Below, one piece after another: positions 23,742-37,449 of a stretch of 64,000 nucleotides of DNA; the stretch's first letter is position 1; each line of letters begins with the position of its first letter. The stretch lies in the NCBI GenBank assembly GCA_028023455.1, contig JAQFVV010012398.1:6840682-6904681 (forward strand). The letters run 5' to 3'. Both the position numbers and the translations under genes were made by a program. The stretch is from Epiperipatus broadwayi. Its lineage: Eukaryota; Onychophora; Udeonychophora; Euonychophora; Peripatidae. The notes beneath the pieces were generated by a model, which had not been told where the DNA came from, made no database searches, and saw only the letters and a list, made by a program, of their open reading frames with translations.

Positions 23742-26700
23742 TCTTCTTCTTCTCCTTTACTTTCTTTGCATATATATATTGCTTATAATAACTCTCTTCA
23801 TATACTCTTTAATGCAAAAATAGTTTTTTAATATAATTTCTTTATTTTCTTGACAGTTTAAATAAAAGATGATAAAATATATTAGGTAATAATGTAAAAA
23901 TGATAGATAGGAAGATGAGATAAAGGATAAAAAGTAGAAAATAAAGTAAAATCGATAACAAACTAATAAAAGTTAGTTTTTTAAAAAATTAAATATAAAA
24001 TAGATTTAAAAAAAAAAATATATATATAAAATTGTGCATTTGATATATCTTTTTGTATATACTTTATATATATATGTATTTTTATATATAGGTTATATAT
24101 TTGTGTATGGATTATATATATATGGATTTTGTATATATATATTGTAACAGTCAAAACACGTGTATCTCATTAACATATTGCAGAATTCGACCACCACACA
24201 GAACAGCAGCACCATCGAGTAGCGAAGCCACCGTTAATACTGAGTTCGAACATAGTTTATCGGTTCCACAATACAATCTACAGAATAACGCCTCTGATGC
24301 GACATAAGTAAACACTTCTTTAGGCACGGTGGTCAGGGAGATGCACGAGATTCATGGGTTTTGTTTCCGAGTTGGCCAACAATCAAACGAATATTAATTA
24401 ATATATATAATCGAGGAAATGTCTATAATGGGCATCGAATAAATGAAAACTTAACTACAGACGTATATTTAGAATTATTTATTTACGTATTTAATAAAAG
24501 AAAACATTATTAATGTTATTAATCATATTTTAAATTCAAAGTCTCAACAGCTAATTGGTAATAATATATATATATAAATACATTTATTGATAAGGAGCAT
24601 TTATTTATATGAAGGCATAATCTAGCTACTTAGGGTTCTCGAGTGAGTATTTCTAATGCGTGCTGTAAGGAATTTATACTTTGCACTGCAAGAGTCATCA
24701 GTAACGGCGGACATACATTTATTTAATAAAAATATTTATTTTACGACTAAGGGCAAACATTTATTTGAGAGTATATGACGAAGAGAATGTCGAGGCGGAG
24801 TGATAGAGAGAATAATAAACTAAATAAAAGAACACGTGGTACGCCTTAGAAGGGCGATGTAAAATGGCAGCGCTGAAACTGCAATGCCGTGAATAAGTTA
24901 TAAGGGTTTCGGGTTGGTCTCTGCCGCGACCCGAAGAGGTAAGGTGTCACATGAGCATAACCAGGGACAAGCGGTCCGTGTCGCAATTTGCCAGCTGGCT
25001 GGGTGACAGTCGTCAAGCCCTACGGGAACATTATCATGTCCGCTTGTGTAGGACGACTGGGGTTAATTCAACCCTAGAGAATCCGGAGTATTCACGGCGT
25101 GGAATGAGCCATCGGGGCTTCAAAACGTAACACATGTATAATATCTAAAAGATTGTGGTAATATTTAACTAGATTTCAAACTCGGCCCAACATTATCACC
25201 GTTGACTGAAAGAAAATTGGTGACTCTCAAAGAAATGAAATTTACATAATTATTCATTAACATTTAATAATAAAAAAAAATATCTAAAAAGGGAATTATT
25301 ACAGCGAGTATGCCAGCTATTACGGAGGAGTAGACCCTGCATTACAATAACTGATTCTTTGAATGCATGTCGATTTATATGAAATTTAAGTTATTTATAA
25401 AAGCAAATATTAATGATAATTCGACACGCATTCACTGTTCAAGCGATTATGGATTTAGCTTTAAAACTAAGATAATTATGAGAAGGTAATATTTCAATGA
25501 TAATTATAAATGAAATGTAGATTTAAGAAATACACACCTAAGAAGTGATAGAGGGAGGGTAAGCTAGATTATGCGAGAAATTTACAGATTACATGAATTC
25601 TCAAATTTTAGTTTCTCAAAATTAAAATTTTAACATTTAGAAGTTATACAAATAATAGGAGATGAGCTATAGCTTATTATTACTAGAGTACTCTATAATT
25701 TGGAATACACACACACAGGTACCTGTTTTATAAGATGTTTTCGTCCATTGGTTTAATAGCAGATTGTTCGTAATTAGAAGTTTTCTTTCTTGTCCTGGGC
25801 ATGTTGTTTTATTGATTTTTTAACAGCAGCGGCTTTCTTGTTTATTTCAGGCAGCAGATCATTTTGGTGTTTTTACGATGGGCAAGGTGAAGCTCGGCAT
25901 ATAGTGGGCCATCTCCCAGTGGAGAATAATTTCGGTGCTTACTCGGTCATACCTTGCAGTAGTAATTTATTTAAGATATTTTAGACGCTCCACTCGAGAG
26001 CAAAGCTAAAATTCAAGTCCAAGTCTCCAGCAAGTCTAAGATGGCCTCCTTTTTCTTATCTTGATCTTTTAAATTTTCTGTTCAGATATTTTTAGGTTTT
26101 ATTTATCTTGCCCTCAGGATAATCAATGCTCTGCTGGTTTTAATTAGAAAGAAATTTGCTGTGCTATTGTTTGTTTTTCTTTACATTCGTTAATTACATT
26201 CTTTTGGAATTTTGCTATAATTAATTTATTATCTGTCACTGACCGATGCTTTTAAATTTTCAAAGATAAAAGGGAATAAAATTATTTTAACTTTAATTAA
26301 TTATTGCATCAGATTTTGTTAGAATTATTTAACGAAATTTAAACTAAACAACAAATACGAACTTTATAAAATTCAAAATAAATGATTATGATTACACAAA
26401 ATTTATTTAACTAAAAAGGAATCTAAATTATATTATTTTATCCGTATTTATTGCGTTTAATTTGAGATCGAAATGTGTGCGTGTTTATGTTGAATTCTAC
26501 ATATATTTATACATTTTAATATTGTTACACACAAAATTCGATACCAAAAAGTTTAAATTTGGGTGGGATAGACCGGTCAGTGAGAGACGACAGAAAAAGG
26601 TGAAACTTGAGATTCGAATACGAATCTCACTGTTTCAATATATATATATGAATGTATTTCAAAGATATATATATTTGATATACATATGTATATATGTATA

Positions 26701-26863
26701 TGAAGTAATGGTTATATGTTTATATCAGTCAATATTGTAGCTCGGATGAAGACTGCAGGACAGTCGAAACTGTTAGGAATATAAAGGAATTATTTTTTAA
26801 AAAATGTTTCATTAAAGTGCATATGAGGGGAGTTATTGTAAGCAATATATAAGATTTTATAAT
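23742..26863. mobile_element. Foldback element split by an LTR-like insert
   Basis: The left arm (23742-24142) begins with the same TTACTTTCTTTGCATATATA and TTGCTTATAATAA blocks as the element at 20393. The right arm (26638-26863) carries the reverse complement, including a hammerhead-like core at 26742-26773 (CGGATGA, GACTGcaggaCAGTC, GAAACTGTTAGG). Between the arms sits the TGTAAC element. The two outer flanks are similar (attttacaattattctt and attttataatttctt), and the duplicate segment at 30280 lacks the whole block. Confidence 0.65.
24143..26637 (+). mobile_element. TGTAAC-type element, GC-richer, 2.5 kb
   Basis: It starts TGTAACAGTC and ends ACTGTTTCA, flanked by ATATATAT on both sides and inserted within the TA-rich centre of a foldback element. 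The first kilobase (24180-25135) is clearly richer in GC than the window. A block near 25131 ends CGTAACA and might be the end of a shorter LTR. The right end folds: TGAAAC pairs with GTTTCA around an inner GAGATTCG/CGAATCTC stem (26601-26637). The ORFs at 24101, 25790 and 26462 show no recognised domain. Confidence 0.5.
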
Positions 26864-26879
26864 TTCTTGGAAATAAGAG

Positions 26880-28719
<1,840 letters not shown>

Positions 28720-28720
<1 letters not shown>

Positions 28721-29610
28721 TTTGTGATATCTCTTTAAAATAAATACTTTCATCTCTAAGATACTAATATTGATTTGATACTAAGTTAGCTTTTTTAATC
28801 CGTTTATTTTTTATCCTCCAGAAATCTGTCCCGTGTTTTTTAACATCAGTATAATTTGAAGTCAGTTTGCAATTCTCATCGTTTTTCACTCACTTCTTAA
28901 TTAATATGTTTGCTTTTTTTTTTTTACAATATCAAAAAGTCACTAGTGTCTTTCTTTCCACAAGTTCACGTTTTACGACGCTGCATTTACTTTTTTTTTA
29001 AATTTATAGTTATAAAACTTTGTTATGTTCCATCTAATATTATTCTTAACAAAATTACAAGACATTTTTGCCATCTAACAGTATTTTTGTGAACAAAGAC
29101 GTTCATTTATTTCTCAATAGATGGCAGACTTTTTTTTTTTGGAGGGAAAAGCGATATTTTCTTTACGATGAAATTTTAATTGCCCAGAAAATAGATATCA
29201 AAATGTAAATGTAGATTTTTTCTTTTCATTTCTTGCTCAAGTAAAAAGTACATTATTTCACTAACAGTGAATGAATTAACGTTTTTAGTTAGGGAAAAAA
29301 TACTTCGTAATATTATCATTTTAACGTTGTTTTTTTTTTTTTTAATCGTAGAAAAATAGTAACTCAAGTGCTATAATTGCTGTGTTTCTGCCTCTTGTCT
29401 TTTTTTTCCCCATCATTTTGCATTCATCGATAAGTAAGAAGGGTATTTATTTTATTTTGTTGTTTTTTTCACCTGTATGTAAATTTATAAATAAAAAGAA
29501 GTCAACTTCTTTTCTATCAATAATCCAACATAAAAATAAATGATAGAATATTTTAAACATGCTGATATAACAGATAATAATCAACTTCTAACGAGACTAA
29601 GGATATTCAC
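28720..29610. other. AT-rich spacer between duplicate copies
   Basis: Contains T-rich runs (28914, 29330) and short ORFs at 28910-29092 and 29176-29367 without recognisable features. No gene or element was recognised. Confidence 0.4.
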
Positions 29611-29611
29611 C

Positions 29612-31005
29612 AAACATTTTAATAATTTAAAGTTTTCAAATTTATTTTGAAAAAACTAAATAATAAGGATAAACATAAAAAAAACCTTGAAATTTATTTT
29701 AATTTGCAAGGGGGAGATGAATACAAACATCTTTTGTACAGTCATCTTTTATTTTTATCTTGATTATAAAGGAAAGTGATTTAACATACAAATCATTTTC
29801 AAAACTCTCAATTCTATCATCATAACCAACACAACGCTTTCATCTTTTAATCATTTATTACTTCTAGCATGTTTTTCTTCTTTGATATTTGTAGAAAAGT
29901 ATTTGGTTTTAATTTGCTGGGAAATAAATCTGAATTATCTGCATTTGATATCTTCCATTAAGATATGTAACTAATTATACCTATCTGTTTGATAAACCAG
30001 TTAAACTCTAATATTGTTTATTCACTTTTTATTTATAATTAATCTCACAGTAAAGTATATGACCATTTTTTAAATTAATTGTCTCTTCATTTTTTTTTCT
30101 TGCTTCTCAAAATCCAACAATGTCCTATTAACATTAGACAGTTCAATTGCAATCTTCTTTTATTTGAAAGTGACCTGCAATTGTAGACATCTAAATAAAA
30201 ATTCATTACTGAATAACAGTCTTTGTTTGTAATGAAGTGTCTTCAGACACTAACTCATGCCTTGGCTGATGACTTTACTGCCCATGCAAATAAGAGATAT
30301 AATTTAGTTTTGTCTATCTGATGTAGATATCTGTAAAAAGAACATTGACATACATATTAATTTTGCCTACAAAAAAACTCATCTGATATTTTATTTTAGT
30401 TAAGAAAATATCACATCTGAGATGAAAGATCATTGGGTTTTTTGGATCTTAAACTCAGAGATTAAAAGCCAATAAAACTGACACTGCTGGTTGATGATTG
30501 TTAGTGAGTAGTTCAGTTATGTTCTTTAATTACATAATGATAATGATATTTGGAAATGAATATTAGAAATTTGCCCTCCTTAGTTCCTTTAAGTTCTCAA
30601 AGGTTAATCAAAGGATTTGCTTTTAGTTATTTGCAAATTCCTTTCTGAAAGATATATAAAATATTTTATACTGAATGCAATTATTACAGTGTTTTTGTTT
30701 TTTAAAATATTTTGATTCTTTACAGTTATATATGTTTAATAAAGTTTTGCTTAAAATGTTTTTCATATATATCTTGTTTAATTGAAACTCATTTACATCA
30801 AAAAGGCAACTAAATTTTACAATGAGGGTACTCATACACTAGAGAAAAAAAGTCAAGTGGAAGAACTGCAAAGCTCAGTAAGCTACCAAATGATATCATC
30901 CACACAACTACTAATTGTCAACTCCATTCTTTAATATTTTTATCTATCATATATATATATTAGCTAATGAATTTGTCAATAGTTCTTAGTAAGGTTTTCC
31001 TTGCA

Positions 31006-31036
<31 letters not shown>

Positions 31037-33050
31037 GCATTAATTGTTTCTATGGATTGTTGCTATAATAATTAATAGAAATGAGGAGATAATATCCAAA
31101 AAATAGTGAGAAACTTTAATCTTTGTTATTACCAAGAAATTCTCAATTACTACTAATTGACAATTATATTTAATGGATATTATCTCCTCATTTCTATTAA
31201 TTATTATAACAACAATCTATATAATAATTCAACATATACAACTCTTTGCAGAAGTTAAAAATATTATTTGCAGAATGTCAAGAAAGATGCTATTCATTCA
31301 TATTCTCACACCTATAAAAATAGCTTTCAGGGTATAAATACATATAGGAACTTGGGTTTGAAGTAAAAGAGAACCCTTTTTACTTCAACAAAAGATCCCC
31401 AGCAAAAGGGCTACTATGGGTGTGTAAGTAAAATTTTCTTAGCCTCATAAATTTTCAATAAGTAGTAATTGAGAATTTCTTGATAACAACAAAGGTTAAA
31501 GTTTCTCTTTATTTAATAGATATTATTTTCTCATTTCTATTAATTATTACATATATATATAATTTTAAAAGAAGCTTGCCTCGACAACAGTTTGAAATTA
31601 TAAGTGTAGTTTTAATGATATATATATATATATATAATAATCTTAAATGAAATAAATATAACCAAATTATGTAGTTTGTTAAAAATCCCAGAAGCAAATC
31701 TCTCCTATCTGTCCACTCTTATAAAAAGAACAAATTGTTGTAAATATTTTTCAGAAACAGCACATCTGCAGTAAAAAAAGACAATATTCTGGGGAAAGTA
31801 TTAATGAATATTTATTTAACAATAAAACTACTCTGGCCCAATAAAATGTGTTAATGAAAAAATGTGCATTTTATGAAATAGTTAATGTGAATTTATTTAA
31901 CATGAAAGAAAAACTTAATTTTATAAGTAGACATTTCATTTTCCAATGTTATTGTTTTTGTTAAAATATATAAATGTAACTTAGAAAGATTTTTTAAACT
32001 TTCTTCAAGTTAAATGTTCTTCTATATTCTTTATTACTGAGATTGAAATTTGGGAAAAAACTTAAGATATTTGAATCTTTCAGCACTTTTTTTTTTTTGG
32101 TCTTTGGAAAAAAAATATTTTGAAAGCATTGCTAATAGGCTTTTTGTTATTGCATTCTTTCAATATTTCTTTTTTTTGGAAATAAATATTCCATTTTTAG
32201 AAAGAGAACTTAGAAATACTACCATAAATATTTTGAAAAATATCATAATTAATGTTTTTATGTAATTCATTAAATCTGGGGAATTTCAAGTTTTGCATAT
32301 TTATCCAATGTTAATGTAATACTGTTGGAATTTCAAAACACACTGTTAATGTTGTATGGGAAAAAAGTGTATAAAATATTTTTCCATAAGTTCTGTTGAA
32401 GGAGTATGAATAAACAGAGAGAGCCCAATGGGATTGGAGGCTGAAGGCATTAAGGATGCCATTCCCCCTAATTTATTTATATATTTGGAAACCTATTAAT
32501 CAATAAAGTAAAAAAAAAAAACTATTTAATTATATGCTACATTTCTAAGAATATCATAATATTGAGCACCCCACTGGCAGATTGAGTACTTAGAAGTTCA
32601 TTTATTTAATATAACTTGTTTTTTTAATTACATTAACCCACTGAATATTGATCTGAATTCATCAGCATTGATTTTCTATTTTAACTCTGTGCAAAATCAT
32701 ACACGCCAAAATACTTGAAAAACAAAGAGTCCCCAAATTTTTTGATCCATGCATTTAAATAATAGCGGATTCAAAAAATAAAGATCCAGTATTGCAGCTA
32801 AATTCCACCAATCTCATTGATTTAATAGTATATGATTTCTAATAGCAATAATTCCTTAAATTGTTTTTTATAATCTATATATCTGTTTATCAATCTATAC
32901 ATGTATTTATCAATTTATCAGTCTACCTTCTGTCTGTCTGACTATTTGTCTATCTCGCTGTCTATTTAACCACCTATTAACATATACATATTGAATCTGC
33001 CAATCTGATACACAGCCCACTCTAATCTCCCACCACCAAACCAAATTCAA
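29612..33050. repeat. Segmental duplication, copy 2
   Basis: Diverged duplicate of 22292-23741 plus 26880-28720. It is interrupted by about 1.55 kb (30960-32520) absent from copy 1. Short TCTG/TCTA tracts at 32925-32960 correspond to the expanded microsatellite of copy 1. The ORFs at 30623-30835, 31509-31697 and 32050-32265 have no recognised homology. Confidence 0.6.
30960..32520 (+). mobile_element. Insert in copy 2 with inverted repeats and a polyadenylated-looking end
   Basis: It opens with TA-rich DNA, has an inverted repeat at 31055-31100 and 31170-31212 (blocks AATAGAAATGAGGAGATAAT and its complement) with a further half copy near 31455-31555, and ends AATCAATAAAGT followed by 11-12 A (about 32495-32521). 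The AATAAA plus A-run suggests a retroposed 3' end. The 71-codon frame at 32050-32265 lies inside but is not recognised. Confidence 0.4.
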
Positions 33051-33660
33051 ACTCCATCCTTAAGCATATATACACACTTATTAACACTTTTTTGCTTTAA
33101 TTATTAAATTAACCATGACATAGATATTTGCTAATTTAAATATCTTAAATAAATAAATATTTTATATTATTTCAATTCGTATGTGTGCGTAATGGATTTG
33201 TATATATAATAGGTGATGGGAGATTAATTGTAAAGTAATTATTATATCAAAATGTACTATATTAAACTGTATATAAATCTGACAAATAAGCATTCTTACC
33301 TTCACAACAAATAAAACTGATATGTGTTAGCTAATATTATGTTTAGGGTTAGTTCAGAAAATATGTAAAAGTTATAATTAGATCATAAATATTATTTTAT
33401 TGTGTTTGTACTTTAAATAATCAAGCTAAGTAAACCAATGCTAATGGATGTGTCTGGCAATGATCTATTTACAGAACAATATTGTTCTGGAGAAATATTG
33501 ATTATAAACATTTTAATATCATTTCTTTAGGTTAGAAGTTAAGCCATCTATATATAAATAATTGCTTAAGATATCATATAATTATTGATTGATCAACTTC
33601 AACATCAGTGCTGCAGTGCTTATCATCCCATTATTGGCCCATCTGGTACAGGATATATAT
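33050..33660. other. AT-rich stretch, nothing recognised
   Basis: No ORF, RNA or repeat boundary of note. Confidence 0.4.
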
Positions 33661-33668
33661 ATATATAT

Positions 33669-34249
33669 TGTAACGAGCACAGATGACGTTACATTGTGTT
33701 TTATTATTAAACAAGTTAAAATAAGAAGTTCACATTTAAAAATTTTCTTTAAGAATTAAAAATTGAAATTAAATATCTTAAACTCGTATATATTAAATCG
33801 TACAGATAAAAAAAATTATTAAAATAAAACTGTATTAAAAATAGAAAAGGTATTTTAAAAACAAAAACTTAAAAAGATTTAGAGATAAAAATATATCTTT
33901 GATTTGGAAAACAGGTTAATTAATCAGAAATGGAAATGATAAATTTAATTAGTCAAATGTAAACCAGCCTTGGGCATTTAAATGTAAAAACATCGGTCAG
34001 ATAGGAAAACAATAGAAACTTTAGCAAATGAAATAAATCCATTGGGAAATCGGACCTCAACGAAAAGGATCATCGCATCGATGACATAATGCCAAGTCAA
34101 TCCTTTGAATACGTATAAAAGGAAAATTTGGAAATTATTAATTAGTGACTGGAAATTGATTATTACGATGTGACTATATGTAGTAGTACGGAGTTGGAGG
34201 TGAAGGAATTGACAGATGCACTGTCAATTCTTTCAGCTGTTAAAGAAAG
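33669..34249 (+). repeat. Left terminal inverted repeat
   Basis: Reverse complement of 35457-36031. Two mismatches were counted over about 55 bases sampled near 34080-34135, so the arms are much closer to each other than to the relatives at 14929 or 17347. Confidence 0.8.
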
Positions 34250-35456
34250 AAGAAATGAACTATCGTTTCCTACATTGAGGACCAATTAAATTAAAAAACC
34301 TCCGAATGAATAAATAAAACATCGGCTAAATGTATACCAATATCTTCAGGATGGCGTGGGAATTCCCGTTCAAACTTACAAACGACAGATAATGATGAAC
34401 TGTTTAAAACCGTAAGAACTTTACAATTAATAAACATTAAATTAAAAACTTTTCGTATTTAAAATAATTGCATTAGTTTCCTATCTGACTAAAGTAGTTA
34501 AAATGTTATTTGATGTATTTTTTTATTTATTTGTGTAAAATCATTTCCATTTATTTAATTTTGTTCTTTAAGTTTATTATGATTTCTGTTTTCCGTTAAG
34601 TTAAATTATATAAATGTTAAACTTAATTTAGGCGTGAATGGCTGTATAGATTTGTAAAGTTATATTAGGGGAGGGTAATCTTGGGTTATTTGTGTTGTTG
34701 TTAGATTGGGTCAATGGATTGGATATATTGATGTAGTTAGTAGATGTAGTCGGAGATTCGCTACTGGCAGAATCGCTTCATACGCCGCACTCTCCCGTTT
34801 TGCCTATGGAAGGAATTATAAGATGCAGAGTGCAGTTCCTTTCTATGGAGTTTTTTTTTATTGTTCTTCTCGTTGGATAGAAGTAATATTCCTATCTAAT
34901 GAAAGTCAATATCTTCTCTTAATCTTTTTGGTGCTCCCCTATTCCATATTACATTGAATACATCGATGTATCAGATGAATTGATGCTAGTTTGACTGCGA
35001 ATTTTAGCCTAAGGTTAAATAGGGATAGAATATTTTATTTTCAAATGCAAATCTATGTGGTCTATTCATACTTGACCCTAAATAAAAATGCATTAAATTT
35101 AAGTTGTTTATAGACGCTTGCATGGATTGGTTATCGGTTAAGTATGTTTTGGGTTTTCATATTTGATCAAAATATATAGACATTCGATAAATAATGATAC
35201 CTTATGGTGAGTATCTAAAATGTATTTATTCGGATGTCTTTTAAGTTATTGGTGACAAAATTTGCTCAGGGTATATGTGGTTTATTAAACATCGGCCCAA
35301 GTTGGGAAAGCCAGTTGTAACAATCCGGAGAAGGTGACTTACGTAAACTGCACTACAGGGCGCCATCTAGGCATTTGAACCTAGAAAAATTTACAAAGTA
35401 GGCAGATACGTAAGTAAAAAAAAAAATAAATTTTTTTTCCTATTTTGATTCCTCTC

Positions 35457-36031
35457 CTTTCTTTAACAGCTGAAAGAATTGACAGTGCATCTGTCAATTC
35501 CTTCACCTCCAACTCCATACTGCTACATATAGTCACATCGTAATAATCAATTTCCAGTCACTAATTAATAATTTCCAAATTTTCCTTTTATACGTATTCG
35601 AAGGATTGACTTGCTATTATGTCATCGATGCGATGATCCTTTTCGTTGAGGTCCGATTTCCCAATGGATTTATTTCATTTGCTAAAAGTTTCTATTGTTT
35701 TCCTATCTGACCGATGTTTTTACATTTAAATGCCCAAGGCTGGTTTACATTTGACTAATTAAATTTATCATTTCCATTTCTGATTAATTAACCTGTTTTC
35801 CAAATCAAAGATATATTTTTATCTCTAAATCTTTTTAAGTTTTTGTTTTTAAAATACCTTTTCTATTTTTAATACAGTTTTATTTTAATAATTTTTTTTA
35901 TCTGTGTGATTTAATATATACGAGTTTAAGATATTTAATTTCAATTTTTAAAGAAAATTTTTAAATGCGAACTTCTTATTTTAACTTGTTTAATAATAAA
36001 ACACAATGTAACGTCATCTGTGCTCGTTACA
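35457..36031 (-). repeat. Right terminal inverted repeat
   Basis: Partner of 33669-34249; ends GCTCGTTACA followed by ATATATATA. Confidence 0.8.
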
Positions 36032-36348
36032 ATATATATATACACTTCATGCCAATTTATATCTAAATAATTTTAAACTCTGTTATAGGGAAAGTTTACA
36101 TTTTATTGTATTAAAAATTTATAAAGGCTTATAAAAATTACTAAAGACACGTGTATGTAGGTATAGAAAGGGTTAAAATGGTTAGCTGAGAATAGATAAA
36201 TAATTAGTAATCTTCAAATGCATAACAGATTCTAGAAAATTCTGATAAACAGTTACTTTAAAATTCAGCTAATTAAAATTCCATAACATTGTATTTTAAT
36301 AAGATTTGTAAAGGCAGATTACTTATAGGGCATCAGTACATTTATAAT
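36032..36348. other. AT-rich spacer, nothing recognised
   Basis: No gene or repeat boundary seen. Confidence 0.4.
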
Positions 36349-37442
36349 TAAAACAGGCAAAACTCACTATATGTATTGCCACACAAAGCAAGCTAGAGTA
36401 ATCAATGGATGCCAGAAGGCTTGTGCATAAAATCCCCATCTAGTGCCTACTCATCCAATATTCTCAGACTAGTTTCTTGCCTGTGGCCTTCATCAGTGAG
36501 GAGCCTTGGATCTGAGAATACTGCACCTAAAACTTAGGATCTAATGCAACCCTACAGCAACCATCTTTTATCTCCATTTAACTTAAAAACTATGAGTCTT
36601 AATCTGAAAACACCTTAATGTTTTCAATCCAAGCCCATTAGCTTATATAGTCATATGGGTCTGAACCCAGTTCAGTACCCATACATTTTGGTGTCTTTAG
36701 TTCTTTAATAACCATAGCCTCCACTATCCTATTAGGCAGGATTGGTTTTAAGCCAATAAACATTACATGACCATTACTTCTTATGCTTGTGTATAATTGT
36801 TGGTAAAACAGGCAAAATTCACTGTACGTATAGCCACACACAGCAAGCTAGAGTAATCAATGGATGCCAGAAGGCTTGTGCATAAAATCCCCATCTAGTG
36901 CCTACTTGTGCAATATCCCCAGACTAGTTTCTGGATTGTAGCCTTGGTCAGTGAGGAGCCTTGAATTTGAGAGCACTGCACCTATATCTTAGCATCTAAT
37001 GCAACCCTCCAGCAATCTCCATTTAACTACAAAACTACAAGTCTTAAACTGAAAACACCTTAATGTTTTCAATCCAAGCCCATTAGCTTAATAGTCATAT
37101 GGGTCATACCAAAATCTATGGGTACTGAATTGGGTTCATACCTATATGACTATATAAACTAATGGGCTTGGATTGAAAACATTAAGGTGTTTTCAGTTTA
37201 AGACTCATAGTTTTGTAGTTAAATGGAGATTGCTGGAGGGTTGCATTAGATCCTAAGATCTAGGTGCAGTGCTCTCAGATCCAAGGCTCCTCACTGATGA
37301 AGTCCACAAACCAGAAACTAGTCTGGGGCTACTGGATGAGTAGGCACTAGATGGGGATTTTATGCACAAGTCTTCTGGCATCAATTGATTACTTTAGCTT
37401 GCTGTGTGTGGCAATCTGTATAGTGAGTTTTGCCTGTTTTAA
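36349..37442. mobile_element. Penelope-type terminal repeats in tandem and inverted array
   Basis: Three copies of one repeat: two on the minus strand (36349 to about 36640, and 36804-37110) and one on the plus strand (about 37115-37442). All share CACTAGATGGGGATTTTATG and an outer AGTGA(G/A)TTTTGCCTGTTTTA end. Between the first two lies a minus-strand coding remnant with Penelope C-terminal text. Each repeat includes a hammerhead-like core: minus 36467-36496 (CTGATGA..GAAACTAGTC), a degenerate minus copy near 36921-36952, and plus 37294-37323. Tandem and inverted terminal repeats carrying hammerhead motifs are known for Penelope-like elements. Confidence 0.7.
36638..36841 (-). pseudogene. 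C-terminal fragment of a second Penelope-like family
   Basis: An open frame of 67 codons whose second half, LPNRIVEAMVIKELKTPKCM, has the shape of Penelope C-termini (R-x-x-x-EA-x-x-IK-x-x-K-P). It ends at the start of a hammerhead-bearing terminal repeat. Its first residues come from the neighbouring repeat, so the native protein began far upstream. The plus-strand repeat at 37442 is followed by the same sequence (caacagttatacacaagc), showing that the array was built from full elements. No RT domain of this family is present. Confidence 0.5.
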
Positions 37443-37449
37443 CAACAGT

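Larger units (their letters stand above)
33669..36031. mobile_element. LTR-like relative with 575-581 bp terminal inverted repeats
   Basis: Starts TGTAACGAGCACAG and ends with its complement, inside TATATATA. Left repeat 33669-34249 and right repeat 35457-36031 look about 97% identical. Inside, 35316-35430 matches the beginning of the LTR-like repeats at 14929 and 17347 on the plus strand (TGTAACAATC, GAACCTAGAAAAA, GTAGGCAGATACG). The segment 34600-35120 matches their interior on the opposite strand, and 35265-35315 matches the end of the 533-bp internal region. It therefore looks like one terminal unit inverted relative to the other. The ORF 34706-34957 is not a recognised gene. Confidence 0.65.
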
